From Frateuria_A sp051900425 (lineage in GTDB: Bacteria > Pseudomonadota > Gammaproteobacteria > Xanthomonadales > Rhodanobacteraceae), in the NCBI RefSeq assembly GCF_051900425.1, contig NZ_JBHZGK010000008.1:62001-126000 (forward strand): DNA of 64,000 nt, written 5' to 3'. Made by a program: the position numbers and the translations under genes. Positions 25,155 to 33,077 of the stretch are shown here, piece by piece; within the stretch, counting starts at the first letter, position 1; every line of letters begins with the position of its first letter. The notes under the pieces were generated by a model, which was not told the origin of the DNA, searched no databases, and was given only the letters and a program-made list of their open reading frames with translations.

Positions 25155-26725
25155 GGCTGTACCTCGATGACGGCCAGCGGCCAGGGCCGCGTAGGGTTGG
25201 GACCCAGCGCCTGGGCCAGGCGCGCCTGCGCGTCCTCCGGCGTGGCGGCGACCAGCGCCTGGGCCAGCGTGGCCTGGGAAAGCTGCGCATGCGCCAGGCC
25301 GGCCAGCAGCACCAGGCGGTCGCCAGGCATCAGTTCGCACGCGATCTGCTCGCAGCCGGGCATGCCTTCGGCGCCCAGGCCGGGGACGGAGGGAGCGTCG
25401 GTGCCGCCGAACAGCAGGTCGTCCAGCTCGCCCCCGCCAGGCAAAACCGGCTGCGCCGGCGCGGCGGCGAACAACGGGCGCATGCGGCCACCGCGCCAGT
25501 GCCAGGCACTGGCGGCGCCCACCCGCAGCAGCCCGGCCTGGGTGCCGGCGACGCGCACGGCGACCACCGCGCCGTCCTCGCCGACGCGCCCGTGGCGCAA
25601 CAGCGGATGGAGCGCCATCAGGCGGGCACGCAGCGCATGCGTGCCGGGCGCCACCTCGTCGGCGGGATTCATTTCGGCGCCGACGCTGGCAGCCGCGGAG
25701 GCGGCGCGGCGGCGCGGATCGGCCAGGCCCAGATCCGCCGCGACGAGGGTCAGCGCGCAGGCTGGATGGCGGACCACGGCAGCGCCGGGCGCCGTCTGGA
25801 CCGAGAGCTCGGTGTTGAACACGGGCGCGCCCGCCAGGGGAGCGGCTGCCTGTGCCTGGCGCACGAAGCCGGGCACGGTCACGTCGTCATCCGGCTCGCG
25901 CGGCGGAACCGGCGGCGGTGGCGGCGCGTGCATGGGCGTGAGCGGTTGTCCGTTCACGGCTGCCGCCGTGGGCGCCGGCGGCGCTGCGGAGGCGCCCGTT
26001 GGACTCAGCCACGCGCCGGCCCGCGCCGCATCCAGGAAACCCGCGTACGCCTCGGGCGCGGGCAGTCCGCGGGTGGCGAGGATCCCGGCCGGCACGCGAC
26101 CGGCACCTTCGCTCCACCACAGGCACCACGGGCCACCATGGCTGGCGAGCCGCCGCCACAGCCCGACCAGCGCCTCGCCATCGATCGCGCGCGCCGGCAG
26201 CGGAAGGCGCCAATGCGTCGCGCGACTGAAGTCGATGCCTTCGCACAGGTCGACCGTCGCCGGCACATGGGGCGACGGGCCGGGCAACGCCGACACCAGG
26301 ATGTCGAAGCCTTCGGCGTCCACCGGCGCACCGCGCTGTCCCTGCGCGTGCACGCGCGCCAGCGCCTCGAACCAGCCGGCGCCCTCGCGCAGCAGCGGCT
26401 CGATCTGTGCGGGCACGACCGAAGCGGCGAGCACCATCGGGAAGCTGCGGCCGACGCGGTCGTCCGCCGGTCCGAACACGCCCGCCCAGGCACCCTCGCC
26501 GCACGCCTGCGGCGACAGCACGAAGCGCCACGTCGGGCTGGCGCGATAGGCCGCCCCCCACTCCTGGCCCAGCGCCTCCCGGCTGGCGAACACCGCCTGC
26601 TCGAAATGCCGGTCCCAGCGTTCGACGAACCCTCCGGGCAACCGCCGCTGCACGAAGTCCCCCGCCCCCGGCAACTTGCCGAAGAAGCCCACGCTCGCCG
26701 TCCCGCCCCCTGTCGGCCCGGACAT
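25151..26725 (-). CDS. tagF: TagF (ImpM) fused to a degenerate PP2C-like domain
   Basis: A 524-residue protein. The N-terminal half (about 8-230) is TagF: SVGFFGKLPGAGDFVQRRLP, RWDRHFEQAV, WRFVLSPQACGEGAW, GRSFPMVLAA. TagF represses T6SS after assembly, probably by acting on Fha. A Pro/Ala linker follows. The last 220 residues align by eye with PP2C phosphatases: LTLVAADLG, VAVRVAGTQAGLLRVGAASAWHWRGGRMRPL, GDRLVLLAGLAHAQLS, and a closing AVIEVQP strand. However, the metal-binding SDG and DN residues are replaced. In Agrobacterium, TagF and PppA are one fused protein; here the fused copy looks dead and an intact PppA follows. The start is the ATG two bases after the tssM stop. Confidence 0.88.
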   Translation of the reverse strand: MSGPTGGGTASVGFFGKLPGAGDFVQRRLPGGFVERWDRHFEQAVFASREALGQEWGAAYRASPTWRFVLSPQACGEGAWAGVFGPADDRVGRSFPMVLAASVVPAQIEPLLREGAGWFEALARVHAQGQRGAPVDAEGFDILVSALPGPSPHVPATVDLCEGIDFSRATHWRLPLPARAIDGEALVGLWRRLASHGGPWCLWWSEGAGRVPAGILATRGLPAPEAYAGFLDAARAGAWLSPTGASAAPPAPTAAAVNGQPLTPMHAPPPPPVPPREPDDDVTVPGFVRQAQAAAPLAGAPVFNTELSVQTAPGAAVVRHPACALTLVAADLGLADPRRRAASAAASVGAEMNPADEVAPGTHALRARLMALHPLLRHGRVGEDGAVVAVRVAGTQAGLLRVGAASAWHWRGGRMRPLFAAAPAQPVLPGGGELDDLLFGGTDAPSVPGLGAEGMPGCEQIACELMPGDRLVLLAGLAHAQLSQATLAQALVAATPEDAQARLAQALGPNPTRPWPLAVIEVQP

Positions 26726-26727
26726 GG

Positions 26728-29700
26728 CTAGCCCCCGCACCGGAAGCGTTGCACCTGCGTGTTGAGGAACGGGTTCTTAAGGTTGCTGGCCTGCACGACG
26801 AGCTGGACCGCCTGGCCGCCGAAATCGAAATGCGCCTGGTAGCGCAGGTCCGACTGGCGGGAGAGCTGCGCCGCCTGCAGGGCGTGGAAGAAGGCCCAGT
26901 CGCCCTGGTAGTCGTAGCTGCTGAGCAGGTTGCCGGACGTATCCCACGCCGACACCTTGACCTGTCCCGGCGTTGGTCCCGGCCACTTCATCGCCATGCT
27001 GGTGCTGCCGCCCGGCTTGTAGTCGAAGGTCTGCCCGTCGATGGCGATGGCGAAGCGGCCGATGCCCGACGCCAGCACGGGCGCCAGCAGGGTGAAGCCC
27101 ACTTCGGGCGTCGGGCTGCCATTGCGGAAGTACATCTGCTTGATGCTGTCGGCCAGCTGCATCTGCGCCAGCATCGAGGCCGAACCGCTGACCGCGCCCG
27201 GGCCACTCTTCCACTGCCAGTTACGCCCGCTGGTGTCGACCAGCTTGGCCAGGGTTTGCTTGAAGAAGCCGTCGTAGCGCCCGCCGTAGCCGAACATCTC
27301 GCCGAAGTTCTGCACCGGGATGTCGTTGCGGCTGGTTGGCGAGAACGGGAAGCGGCCCTGGGTGAAGGCTGCGCAATCCTGCGCGGCGGCCTGCTGGAAC
27401 TGCTCGTCCAGCGCGCCCTTGGTGCCGCTGGCGACCAGCGCCTGGCTCTTGCCGGTCAGCGAGGCGACCCAGCCGGACACCGGCGGCGGCAACTGCGCGG
27501 CGGCCTGCTGCGCCATCAGCAGTTGCGGGTTGGGCTGGCCGGCGGCATCGCTGAAGTCGGTCATGGTCAACAGCGTCTTGCTCAACTGGTCGAGCGCGGC
27601 CAGGGTCTGGTCGATCGGCGCCGCGCCGGGGGCGCCTTCGCTGAGCTTGTTGAGGGTGTCGAAGTGAGCACTGATGGCGCTGCCGGGCGGTGCTTCGTCC
27701 GCCGCGGCGGCGCCGCCCCCGGCCTTCGCCAGCGCGCGGCCGAGTGCGTTCTGGGTGGCCTTCTTCCCGGCCGCGTCCTTGGCCGCATCCAGCCCCTTGT
27801 CGCCTGCGTCGGGCGGCGGCGCGCGCAGCATGTCGCTGGTGTTGTCGCTCACCAGCTTGAGCAGCGACTTCAGCGGTGAGCTCGGACCGGAAAGCTTCGC
27901 CGCGATCGTGCTGGCGTCCTGGATGCTCGCCGCCGGCTGCAACTGCAGATCGGCCAGCAGCGCGTCCCAGGCCTTGATGTAGTCGGTCTCGTAGAGCGCC
28001 AGCACCTGGCGCGAAAGCCGCGCCTGCGCCAGCGCATCGATCGGCTCGCCGCCGAACACCCAGTCGTCCGCGGCGAACTGTTTCACTGCTTCGGCCACGC
28101 CCTTGTCCGCCTCGATGGCGAACACCGGCTGCGTGTAGAGCGCCGGCAGCGGATCGGACAGCGGCTTGCCGCTCTGGCGGCGGAACACGTTGCCGAGCAG
28201 GCCCAGCTCCTTGTCCAGTTGCAGCGGCTTGCCGGCGTTTTCGGCCGAGAGCTTCATGCTGCCGTAGACCAGCGTGGAGAGGTCGGCGGTGCGCAACGTG
28301 GTGCGCGCCTGCTCGACCAATGCCGCATCCAGCGGCAGCGCGCGCAACTGGCCGGGCTCTTCCACCAGTGCCTGGAAGTGCTTGGCCAACGCCTGCTGCA
28401 GCACAGGCTCGTCGGGAAATACCTTGCGCCATTCCAGGTTGGCCAGCGCCACCAGTTCGTCGGCGTCCAGATGCTTGGGCTCGCCCAGCATCAGGTAGCC
28501 CTTCAGGTAGTAGTAGAGCGCCTGCGGATCGGACGCGCTGGCGGCCAGGCCGCCGCGGAACTGCGCACCCACGCCAGGCAGCAGCAGTGCGTTGAGCTCG
28601 CGCAGGTAGGCCGCGTGCAGATCCTCGCCGACCGCGTTGCCCTGGTAGAGACCCAGACGCATCGACATCGGCACGCCGCCCTCGGGCGTGGCCGTCTGCT
28701 GCACCGCCGACAGCGCTTCGAGCCGATCGAGCACCTTGGCGAAGTATTCCTTCGGCGTGGCGCTGGCCGGCAGGTCCACGCCGGCCGGGTAACCCTTGAG
28801 CGCGTCCTGCACCTGCCCCAGGTAGGCGCGATTACGCGCGTAGCTGGTGGCGAAGCCGAAGCACAGCAGCACGGTGAACAGCGCCATGCCGACGTAGGCG
28901 GCCAGTTGCACGGCGACCTTGCGCCGTTCGATCGCGGGGTTGGTCCCGGCCAGGCCGGACTCGCGGAACAGCACTTCCTTGAGCAGCCGCTCGACGAAGA
29001 AGGTGCGCCGCTGCGCGCCCTGCGGATTGACCCGCGCCGCATCCAGGCCGAAGGTGCGTGCCACCGCCCCCATCATGCGGTCGATCGGCGTGCCTTCCTG
29101 GGTGCCGGAGGTGAGGTAGACGCCACGCAGCAACGGCGGGGTGCCGTAGGCGTGGCCGGCGAACACGCCCTCGACGAACTGCCGCGCGGTCTCGCCCAGC
29201 GAGGCGAGCTGCTGCGGGAAGGACAACACGGCGGCGCGACGGCCGCGATCACGTTCGGCGTGCAGCCGGTCGAGCGTGCGCGTGTTGAGCCGGTCAAGCA
29301 GCAGCCGGTACTCGTCGGCGAAGGCCTTGGCGGCGCTGCCGTCCATGGTCTTGTTGAGCGGGAAGGACACGCCCCAGACCTGGTTGCGCAGCTCGGGGTT
29401 CATGTCGTCGAAGAACTCGCCGAAGCCGGCCACCAGATCGCACTTGGTCAGCACCAGGTAGACCGGCACGCCGATCTTCAGGTGTTCGGCCAGCTCGTCC
29501 AGGCGGCGGCGGATCGCGCGGGCATGTTCCTGCCGGCCGGTCTCGTCCAGCACCATCAGGTCGGACAGGCTCATCGCCACGATCACGCCGTTGATCGGCC
29601 GCCGCTTGCGGTAACGGCGCAGCAGCTTGAGGAACTCGCCCCAGGCGGTGGCGTCGGCCGAGCGGTCGGAATCCTGCGTGGTGTAGCGGCCGGCGGTATC

Positions 29701-30240
29701 GAGGAACACCGCCTCGTCGGTGAACCACCAGTCGCAGTTGCGCGTGCCGCCCACGCCGCGCAGCGCTTCCTTGCCGAAGCGCTCCGACAGCGGAAAGTTG
29801 AGTCCGGAATTCTGCAGCAGCGTGCTCTTGCCCGAGCCCGGCGGGCCGATCACCACGTACCAGGGCAAGGCGTACAGGTTGCCACGGCGGCGCTTGCGCA
29901 GCATCTCGACCGCCTCGGCAAAGCGGCCCTGCAACTGCGAGCGTTCGCCCGCGCTGCGGTTGTCGCCGCCCTCGGCAGGCGCCGCGCCGCCCTGCCCGGC
30001 CAGCTCGCCGGACATCTTGTTCGCCTTGCCGCGCGCGCGCAGCGCCTGCACCTGCAGCCAGGCGCCCCAGGCCAGCACGATCACCATGATCAGCAGCAGC
30101 CGCGCCACCGGACTGGCCAGCGGCTGCGCATCCCCGATACCCAGGTACGGGCCGCCCAGCCACACCAGCACCGAAAGCAGCAGCACGCCGATCAGCGTGA
30201 CGAACCAGGCGGACTTCAAAAGGCTCAGCAACTTCGCCAC
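26728..30240 (-). CDS. tssM: T6SS membrane-complex protein TssM (IcmF)
   Basis: The 1170-residue inner-membrane channel protein that spans the periplasm. Two N-terminal transmembrane helices (about 10-28 and 45-62) are followed by a cytoplasmic NTPase domain with Walker A GPPGSGKS (132-139), LDTAGRY as the Walker-B-like element and TKCDL. A third transmembrane helix (about 430-455) precedes the large periplasmic region with the IcmF-related and C-terminal beta domains (FLNTQVQRFRCGG end). Length is normal for the family. Translation starts at GTG 30240, four bases after the tssL stop, with GGAGG nine bases upstream. It is the third gene of the tssK-L-M block. It should interact with TssL and, since no TssJ was found, with an unusual outer-membrane partner. 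Confidence 0.96.
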   Translation of the reverse strand: MAKLLSLLKSAWFVTLIGVLLLSVLVWLGGPYLGIGDAQPLASPVARLLLIMVIVLAWGAWLQVQALRARGKANKMSGELAGQGGAAPAEGGDNRSAGERSQLQGRFAEAVEMLRKRRRGNLYALPWYVVIGPPGSGKSTLLQNSGLNFPLSERFGKEALRGVGGTRNCDWWFTDEAVFLDTAGRYTTQDSDRSADATAWGEFLKLLRRYRKRRPINGVIVAMSLSDLMVLDETGRQEHARAIRRRLDELAEHLKIGVPVYLVLTKCDLVAGFGEFFDDMNPELRNQVWGVSFPLNKTMDGSAAKAFADEYRLLLDRLNTRTLDRLHAERDRGRRAAVLSFPQQLASLGETARQFVEGVFAGHAYGTPPLLRGVYLTSGTQEGTPIDRMMGAVARTFGLDAARVNPQGAQRRTFFVERLLKEVLFRESGLAGTNPAIERRKVAVQLAAYVGMALFTVLLCFGFATSYARNRAYLGQVQDALKGYPAGVDLPASATPKEYFAKVLDRLEALSAVQQTATPEGGVPMSMRLGLYQGNAVGEDLHAAYLRELNALLLPGVGAQFRGGLAASASDPQALYYYLKGYLMLGEPKHLDADELVALANLEWRKVFPDEPVLQQALAKHFQALVEEPGQLRALPLDAALVEQARTTLRTADLSTLVYGSMKLSAENAGKPLQLDKELGLLGNVFRRQSGKPLSDPLPALYTQPVFAIEADKGVAEAVKQFAADDWVFGGEPIDALAQARLSRQVLALYETDYIKAWDALLADLQLQPAASIQDASTIAAKLSGPSSPLKSLLKLVSDNTSDMLRAPPPDAGDKGLDAAKDAAGKKATQNALGRALAKAGGGAAAADEAPPGSAISAHFDTLNKLSEGAPGAAPIDQTLAALDQLSKTLLTMTDFSDAAGQPNPQLLMAQQAAAQLPPPVSGWVASLTGKSQALVASGTKGALDEQFQQAAAQDCAAFTQGRFPFSPTSRNDIPVQNFGEMFGYGGRYDGFFKQTLAKLVDTSGRNWQWKSGPGAVSGSASMLAQMQLADSIKQMYFRNGSPTPEVGFTLLAPVLASGIGRFAIAIDGQTFDYKPGGSTSMAMKWPGPTPGQVKVSAWDTSGNLLSSYDYQGDWAFFHALQAAQLSRQSDLRYQAHFDFGGQAVQLVVQASNLKNPFLNTQVQRFRCGG

Positions 30241-30244
30241 GGCG

Positions 30245-31576
30245 TCAGGCCTCCGGAATGAACTTGATTTCGACGCGTCGGTTGCGCGTGCGGTTGTCCG
30301 GCAGGTCCGGCGGCAGCGCGATCGGCTGCGAGGCGCCGGCGCCGGTCGATTCGATGCGGCCCGGGTCGTCCAGCCCCTGGGTCAGGATCTGCCGCACCGA
30401 TTGCGCGCGTGCGGCCGACAGCGCGAAGTTGTCCTTGAACTTGAGCGAGTGGATCGGCTGATCGTCGGTATGGCCGATCACGATCACGCGGCCGGATACC
30501 TGGTTGAGCGCAGCGGTGATCTTGTGCAGCAACGGCAGCTGGCGGTCGTTCACGTCGACACCGCCGGAGGCGAACATCGCATTGCCCGAAAGGCGCAGCA
30601 TCGCCTGCCCGTCCGGCTGCTCGTCGATGCTCAGCAACCCGGCCTGTTCTTCCGGCGACAGCAATTGCTTCAGGCTCTTGCGCTCGGGCGCCGGACGATG
30701 CGCCGTATCCGGCGCCGTCGCGCCCTCCAGCCCGATCCGCGCGAGCTGCGCGTTGACCGGTGCGGCCGCGTCGTTGAGCCGGGTATAGAAGAACAGGAAC
30801 GCTGCCAGCAGCACGCAGGCGGCCGCGGTGGCGATCACCCACAGCGGCACGTAGCGCACCAGCGGGTTGCGCCGGTCCTCGACGCCGCGCCAGTGCGGCG
30901 CCAGTTCCTGCGCGGCCGGCGCGCGCTGTTCCTTCAGCCGCCGGTACAGGTCTTCCTGGATGTCGGCCAGCTTGGCGCGCCCGCCTGCCTCGATCTGGTA
31001 GCGCCCGCCGAAGCCGAGCGCCAGGCAGATGTACATCAGCTCGATCAGGTCGATGTGCCTGGAGAAATCCGCGCACAGCCGCTCGAGGATCTGGAAGAAC
31101 TTGGCGCCGCCGTAGGACTCGCTGTGGAACGCGACCAGCAGGGTCTGCTGCGCCCAGCCGCTGTGCTCGCCCCAGGGCGCGTTGAGCACCGACTCGTCGA
31201 GCATGGTGCACAGCACGTAACGCGCCGCGAGCACGGTCTGTTGCGGCAGGTTGGACGCCTGTGCACGGCTTTCGAAGCGGCGCACCTGCGTGGTGGCCTG
31301 CTCGCGCAGGCGCGCGGCGTCCGGCGCGCTGGCGCTGTGGCGCAACTGCACGGCCAGCAGCAGCAGCGGGCTGGCCGCCTGCACCAGCGGGTTCATGCCG
31401 CCGCCGAGGAAACCGCTGATGTCTTCCTCGCGTGCCGGCTGGGCCGCGGCGGCGTAGGCCGCCGGCGGCGCCGCGTGGGCGGCCGGTAGCGGCGCCACGG
31501 GTGCAGCGGGGCCCGGCGCGCCGCGCGGACGCACCACGGTGGCGTCGCGCATGTCCTCGTCGAAGGGACCGCTCAT
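30245..31576 (-). CDS. tssL: T6SS protein TssL (DotU) with C-terminal OmpA-like domain
   Basis: A 443-residue inner-membrane protein. The N-terminus carries DATVVRP with Thr13, then a Pro/Ala-rich linker and the DotU cytoplasmic domain (about 50-225; ARYVLCTMLDESVLNAPWG, KFFQILERLC, LALGFGGRYQ). One transmembrane helix (about 245-268) follows, then a periplasmic OmpA-like peptidoglycan-binding domain (about 320-443; IVIGHTDDQPI, LSAARAQSVRQIL, NRRVEIKF). The DATVV threonine sits at nearly the same place as Thr14 of Agrobacterium TssL, which PpkA phosphorylates and Fha binds. Spacing to tssK is four bases and to tssM four bases. Confidence 0.96.
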   Translation of the reverse strand: MSGPFDEDMRDATVVRPRGAPGPAAPVAPLPAAHAAPPAAYAAAAQPAREEDISGFLGGGMNPLVQAASPLLLLAVQLRHSASAPDAARLREQATTQVRRFESRAQASNLPQQTVLAARYVLCTMLDESVLNAPWGEHSGWAQQTLLVAFHSESYGGAKFFQILERLCADFSRHIDLIELMYICLALGFGGRYQIEAGGRAKLADIQEDLYRRLKEQRAPAAQELAPHWRGVEDRRNPLVRYVPLWVIATAAACVLLAAFLFFYTRLNDAAAPVNAQLARIGLEGATAPDTAHRPAPERKSLKQLLSPEEQAGLLSIDEQPDGQAMLRLSGNAMFASGGVDVNDRQLPLLHKITAALNQVSGRVIVIGHTDDQPIHSLKFKDNFALSAARAQSVRQILTQGLDDPGRIESTGAGASQPIALPPDLPDNRTRNRRVEIKFIPEA

Positions 31577-31580
31577 GGCA

Positions 31581-32918
31581 TCAGCTCCGGATGGCCCAAA
31601 GTTGCAGGTCGAGACCGGCGAACTCGCTGCCGAAATGGAACGCGATGCCGCCGGAGGTCTTCAGCTCACGCCACATCGGCGAGTGCTTGTCGAATTCGAA
31701 GTAGAGGTAGCCCGCGTTGTAGGGAATCTGCCGCGGTGCCACCGGCATCGGCTGCACCGCGATGCCGGGCAACTGCAGGTTGACCAGGTCGCGGATCTTC
31801 TCGGTCGGCCCGATCTTGGCGTGCGCGGGCAGTTGCCGGCGCAGGTCCTCGGACTTCATGTCGGCCTTGGCCGAAAGCACGAACGCGGCGGTGTCGATCA
31901 GGGTGAGGTCCGGCACCACCGCCACCCACACGCCGTACTTGCGCTGCTGCAGCGGGATCGGCATGGCGGTCTGCTCCATCACCGCGCTGAGCGCATTGCG
32001 CAACGAGACGATCACCGGCTCGAAGCTCTCGCGCAGCAGCTCGTGGCGGTACGGCGGGAACATCGGCGGGCGCTTGCCCGGCGCGGTGAAGGTGGTCAGC
32101 TCGCCGGCCATCGCCACCAGCGTGCGGTAGAAGGCTTCCGGGTGCTCCAGCGGCGCCTCGGCCAGGTGCGCGACCAGTGGCTGGTAGCGGTTGACCACCT
32201 GCAGCATCAGGAAGTCGGCGATCTCCGCCGCGCCGCCACGGTCGGTCAGCGCGACGCGACTGGCCAGCGCCTCGCCGCGCTGGTGCAGCAGGCCGAGCAG
32301 CTCGGTGAGAAAGGTCACCAGCCGCGGTACGGCCTGGCAACTCAGCCCGGTGGGCATGAAGGCGTCGTCGAGCATCACGCGGCGGTCGGCGCGGCATTCG
32401 ACGATGCGCGCGACCGGGATCTGCGCCAGCCCTTCCATCGGCTGTGACTGCGGCAGCAACCGCGTGCTCATGCCACCGACTTCCAGCGGCGTGAGCCCCT
32501 CGACGCTGCCGGAGCTGTCGGGCACCTCGGTCTCGCGCACGCGGTAGCGGAACAGCCGCTCGGCCGGGGCTTCGGGCCGGCCGCTCTCCGGCTGGGTGGG
32601 CGAGCGCAGCGGGAGGGTCAGGTAGACGGTCTGGTCGCGCCAGTTGGCGTCGACCTCCAGCGCCGGCGGCAGCGGGTCGTCGCCGGGCATGGAAAACGGC
32701 GTGCCGTCGGGGAAGATGCCTCGCGCGCGGCGGATGCCGAGCTTGCCGATGGCCAGCAGGTCGGGCTCCAGCTCCAGCTCCTGGAAGCCCCAGGCGTAGG
32801 GCCGCAGGGCGCCGGCACGCAGTTCGACGAAGCGCTCGAAGTAGCGCTCCTGCTGCTGCAGGTGCTGCGGGCGCAGGAACAGGCCCTCGCTCCATACCAC
32901 TTTGTTGTTTTGCGTCAT
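31581..32918 (-). CDS. tssK: T6SS baseplate protein TssK
   Basis: A 445-residue trimeric baseplate adaptor that joins TssFG to the TssLM membrane complex. The N-terminus NKVVWSEGLFLRPQHLQQQE is the family hallmark; the central shoulder and C-terminal head domains are complete (PVARIVECRADRRVMLD, YNAGYLYFEFDKHSPMW). The ATG at 32918 is chosen since it begins the conserved VVWSEGLFLRPQH segment; the open frame runs back to 32999 without conserved sequence. It is the first gene of tssKLM-tagF-pppA-kinases and has a 159-base leader containing a palindrome, a hairpin and a CGCACTA box. Confidence 0.96.
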   Translation of the reverse strand: MTQNNKVVWSEGLFLRPQHLQQQERYFERFVELRAGALRPYAWGFQELELEPDLLAIGKLGIRRARGIFPDGTPFSMPGDDPLPPALEVDANWRDQTVYLTLPLRSPTQPESGRPEAPAERLFRYRVRETEVPDSSGSVEGLTPLEVGGMSTRLLPQSQPMEGLAQIPVARIVECRADRRVMLDDAFMPTGLSCQAVPRLVTFLTELLGLLHQRGEALASRVALTDRGGAAEIADFLMLQVVNRYQPLVAHLAEAPLEHPEAFYRTLVAMAGELTTFTAPGKRPPMFPPYRHELLRESFEPVIVSLRNALSAVMEQTAMPIPLQQRKYGVWVAVVPDLTLIDTAAFVLSAKADMKSEDLRRQLPAHAKIGPTEKIRDLVNLQLPGIAVQPMPVAPRQIPYNAGYLYFEFDKHSPMWRELKTSGGIAFHFGSEFAGLDLQLWAIRS

Positions 32919-33014
32919 GACCGACCTGTCTGCTGGCATTGCCCATGGGCGTCTTGCAGGAGGCCCCTCGGCGCGATCGGGTAACCCGTCCGCGCCCACG
33001 GCGCTCCTGCAGGA

Positions 33015-33064
33015 CCCGGCAAAGCGCCGGGCCCTTCCTCTAGTGCGTGTTTTTCACGTGAAAA
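33015..33064 (-). promoter_or_regulatory. tssK promoter region: palindrome, CGCACTA box and leader hairpin
   Basis: Between the FHA gene stop and tssK lies a perfect 14-bp palindrome TTTTCACGTGAAAA (33051-33064). Reading toward tssK, it is followed four bases later by CGCACTA (33041-33047) and then a CCCGGC/GCCGGG hairpin (33015-33031). The palindrome is a plausible operator and the hairpin would lie in the 5'-UTR. The promoter core is not certain. Confidence 0.45.
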
Positions 33065-33077
33065 GCGCCATGCGCCC

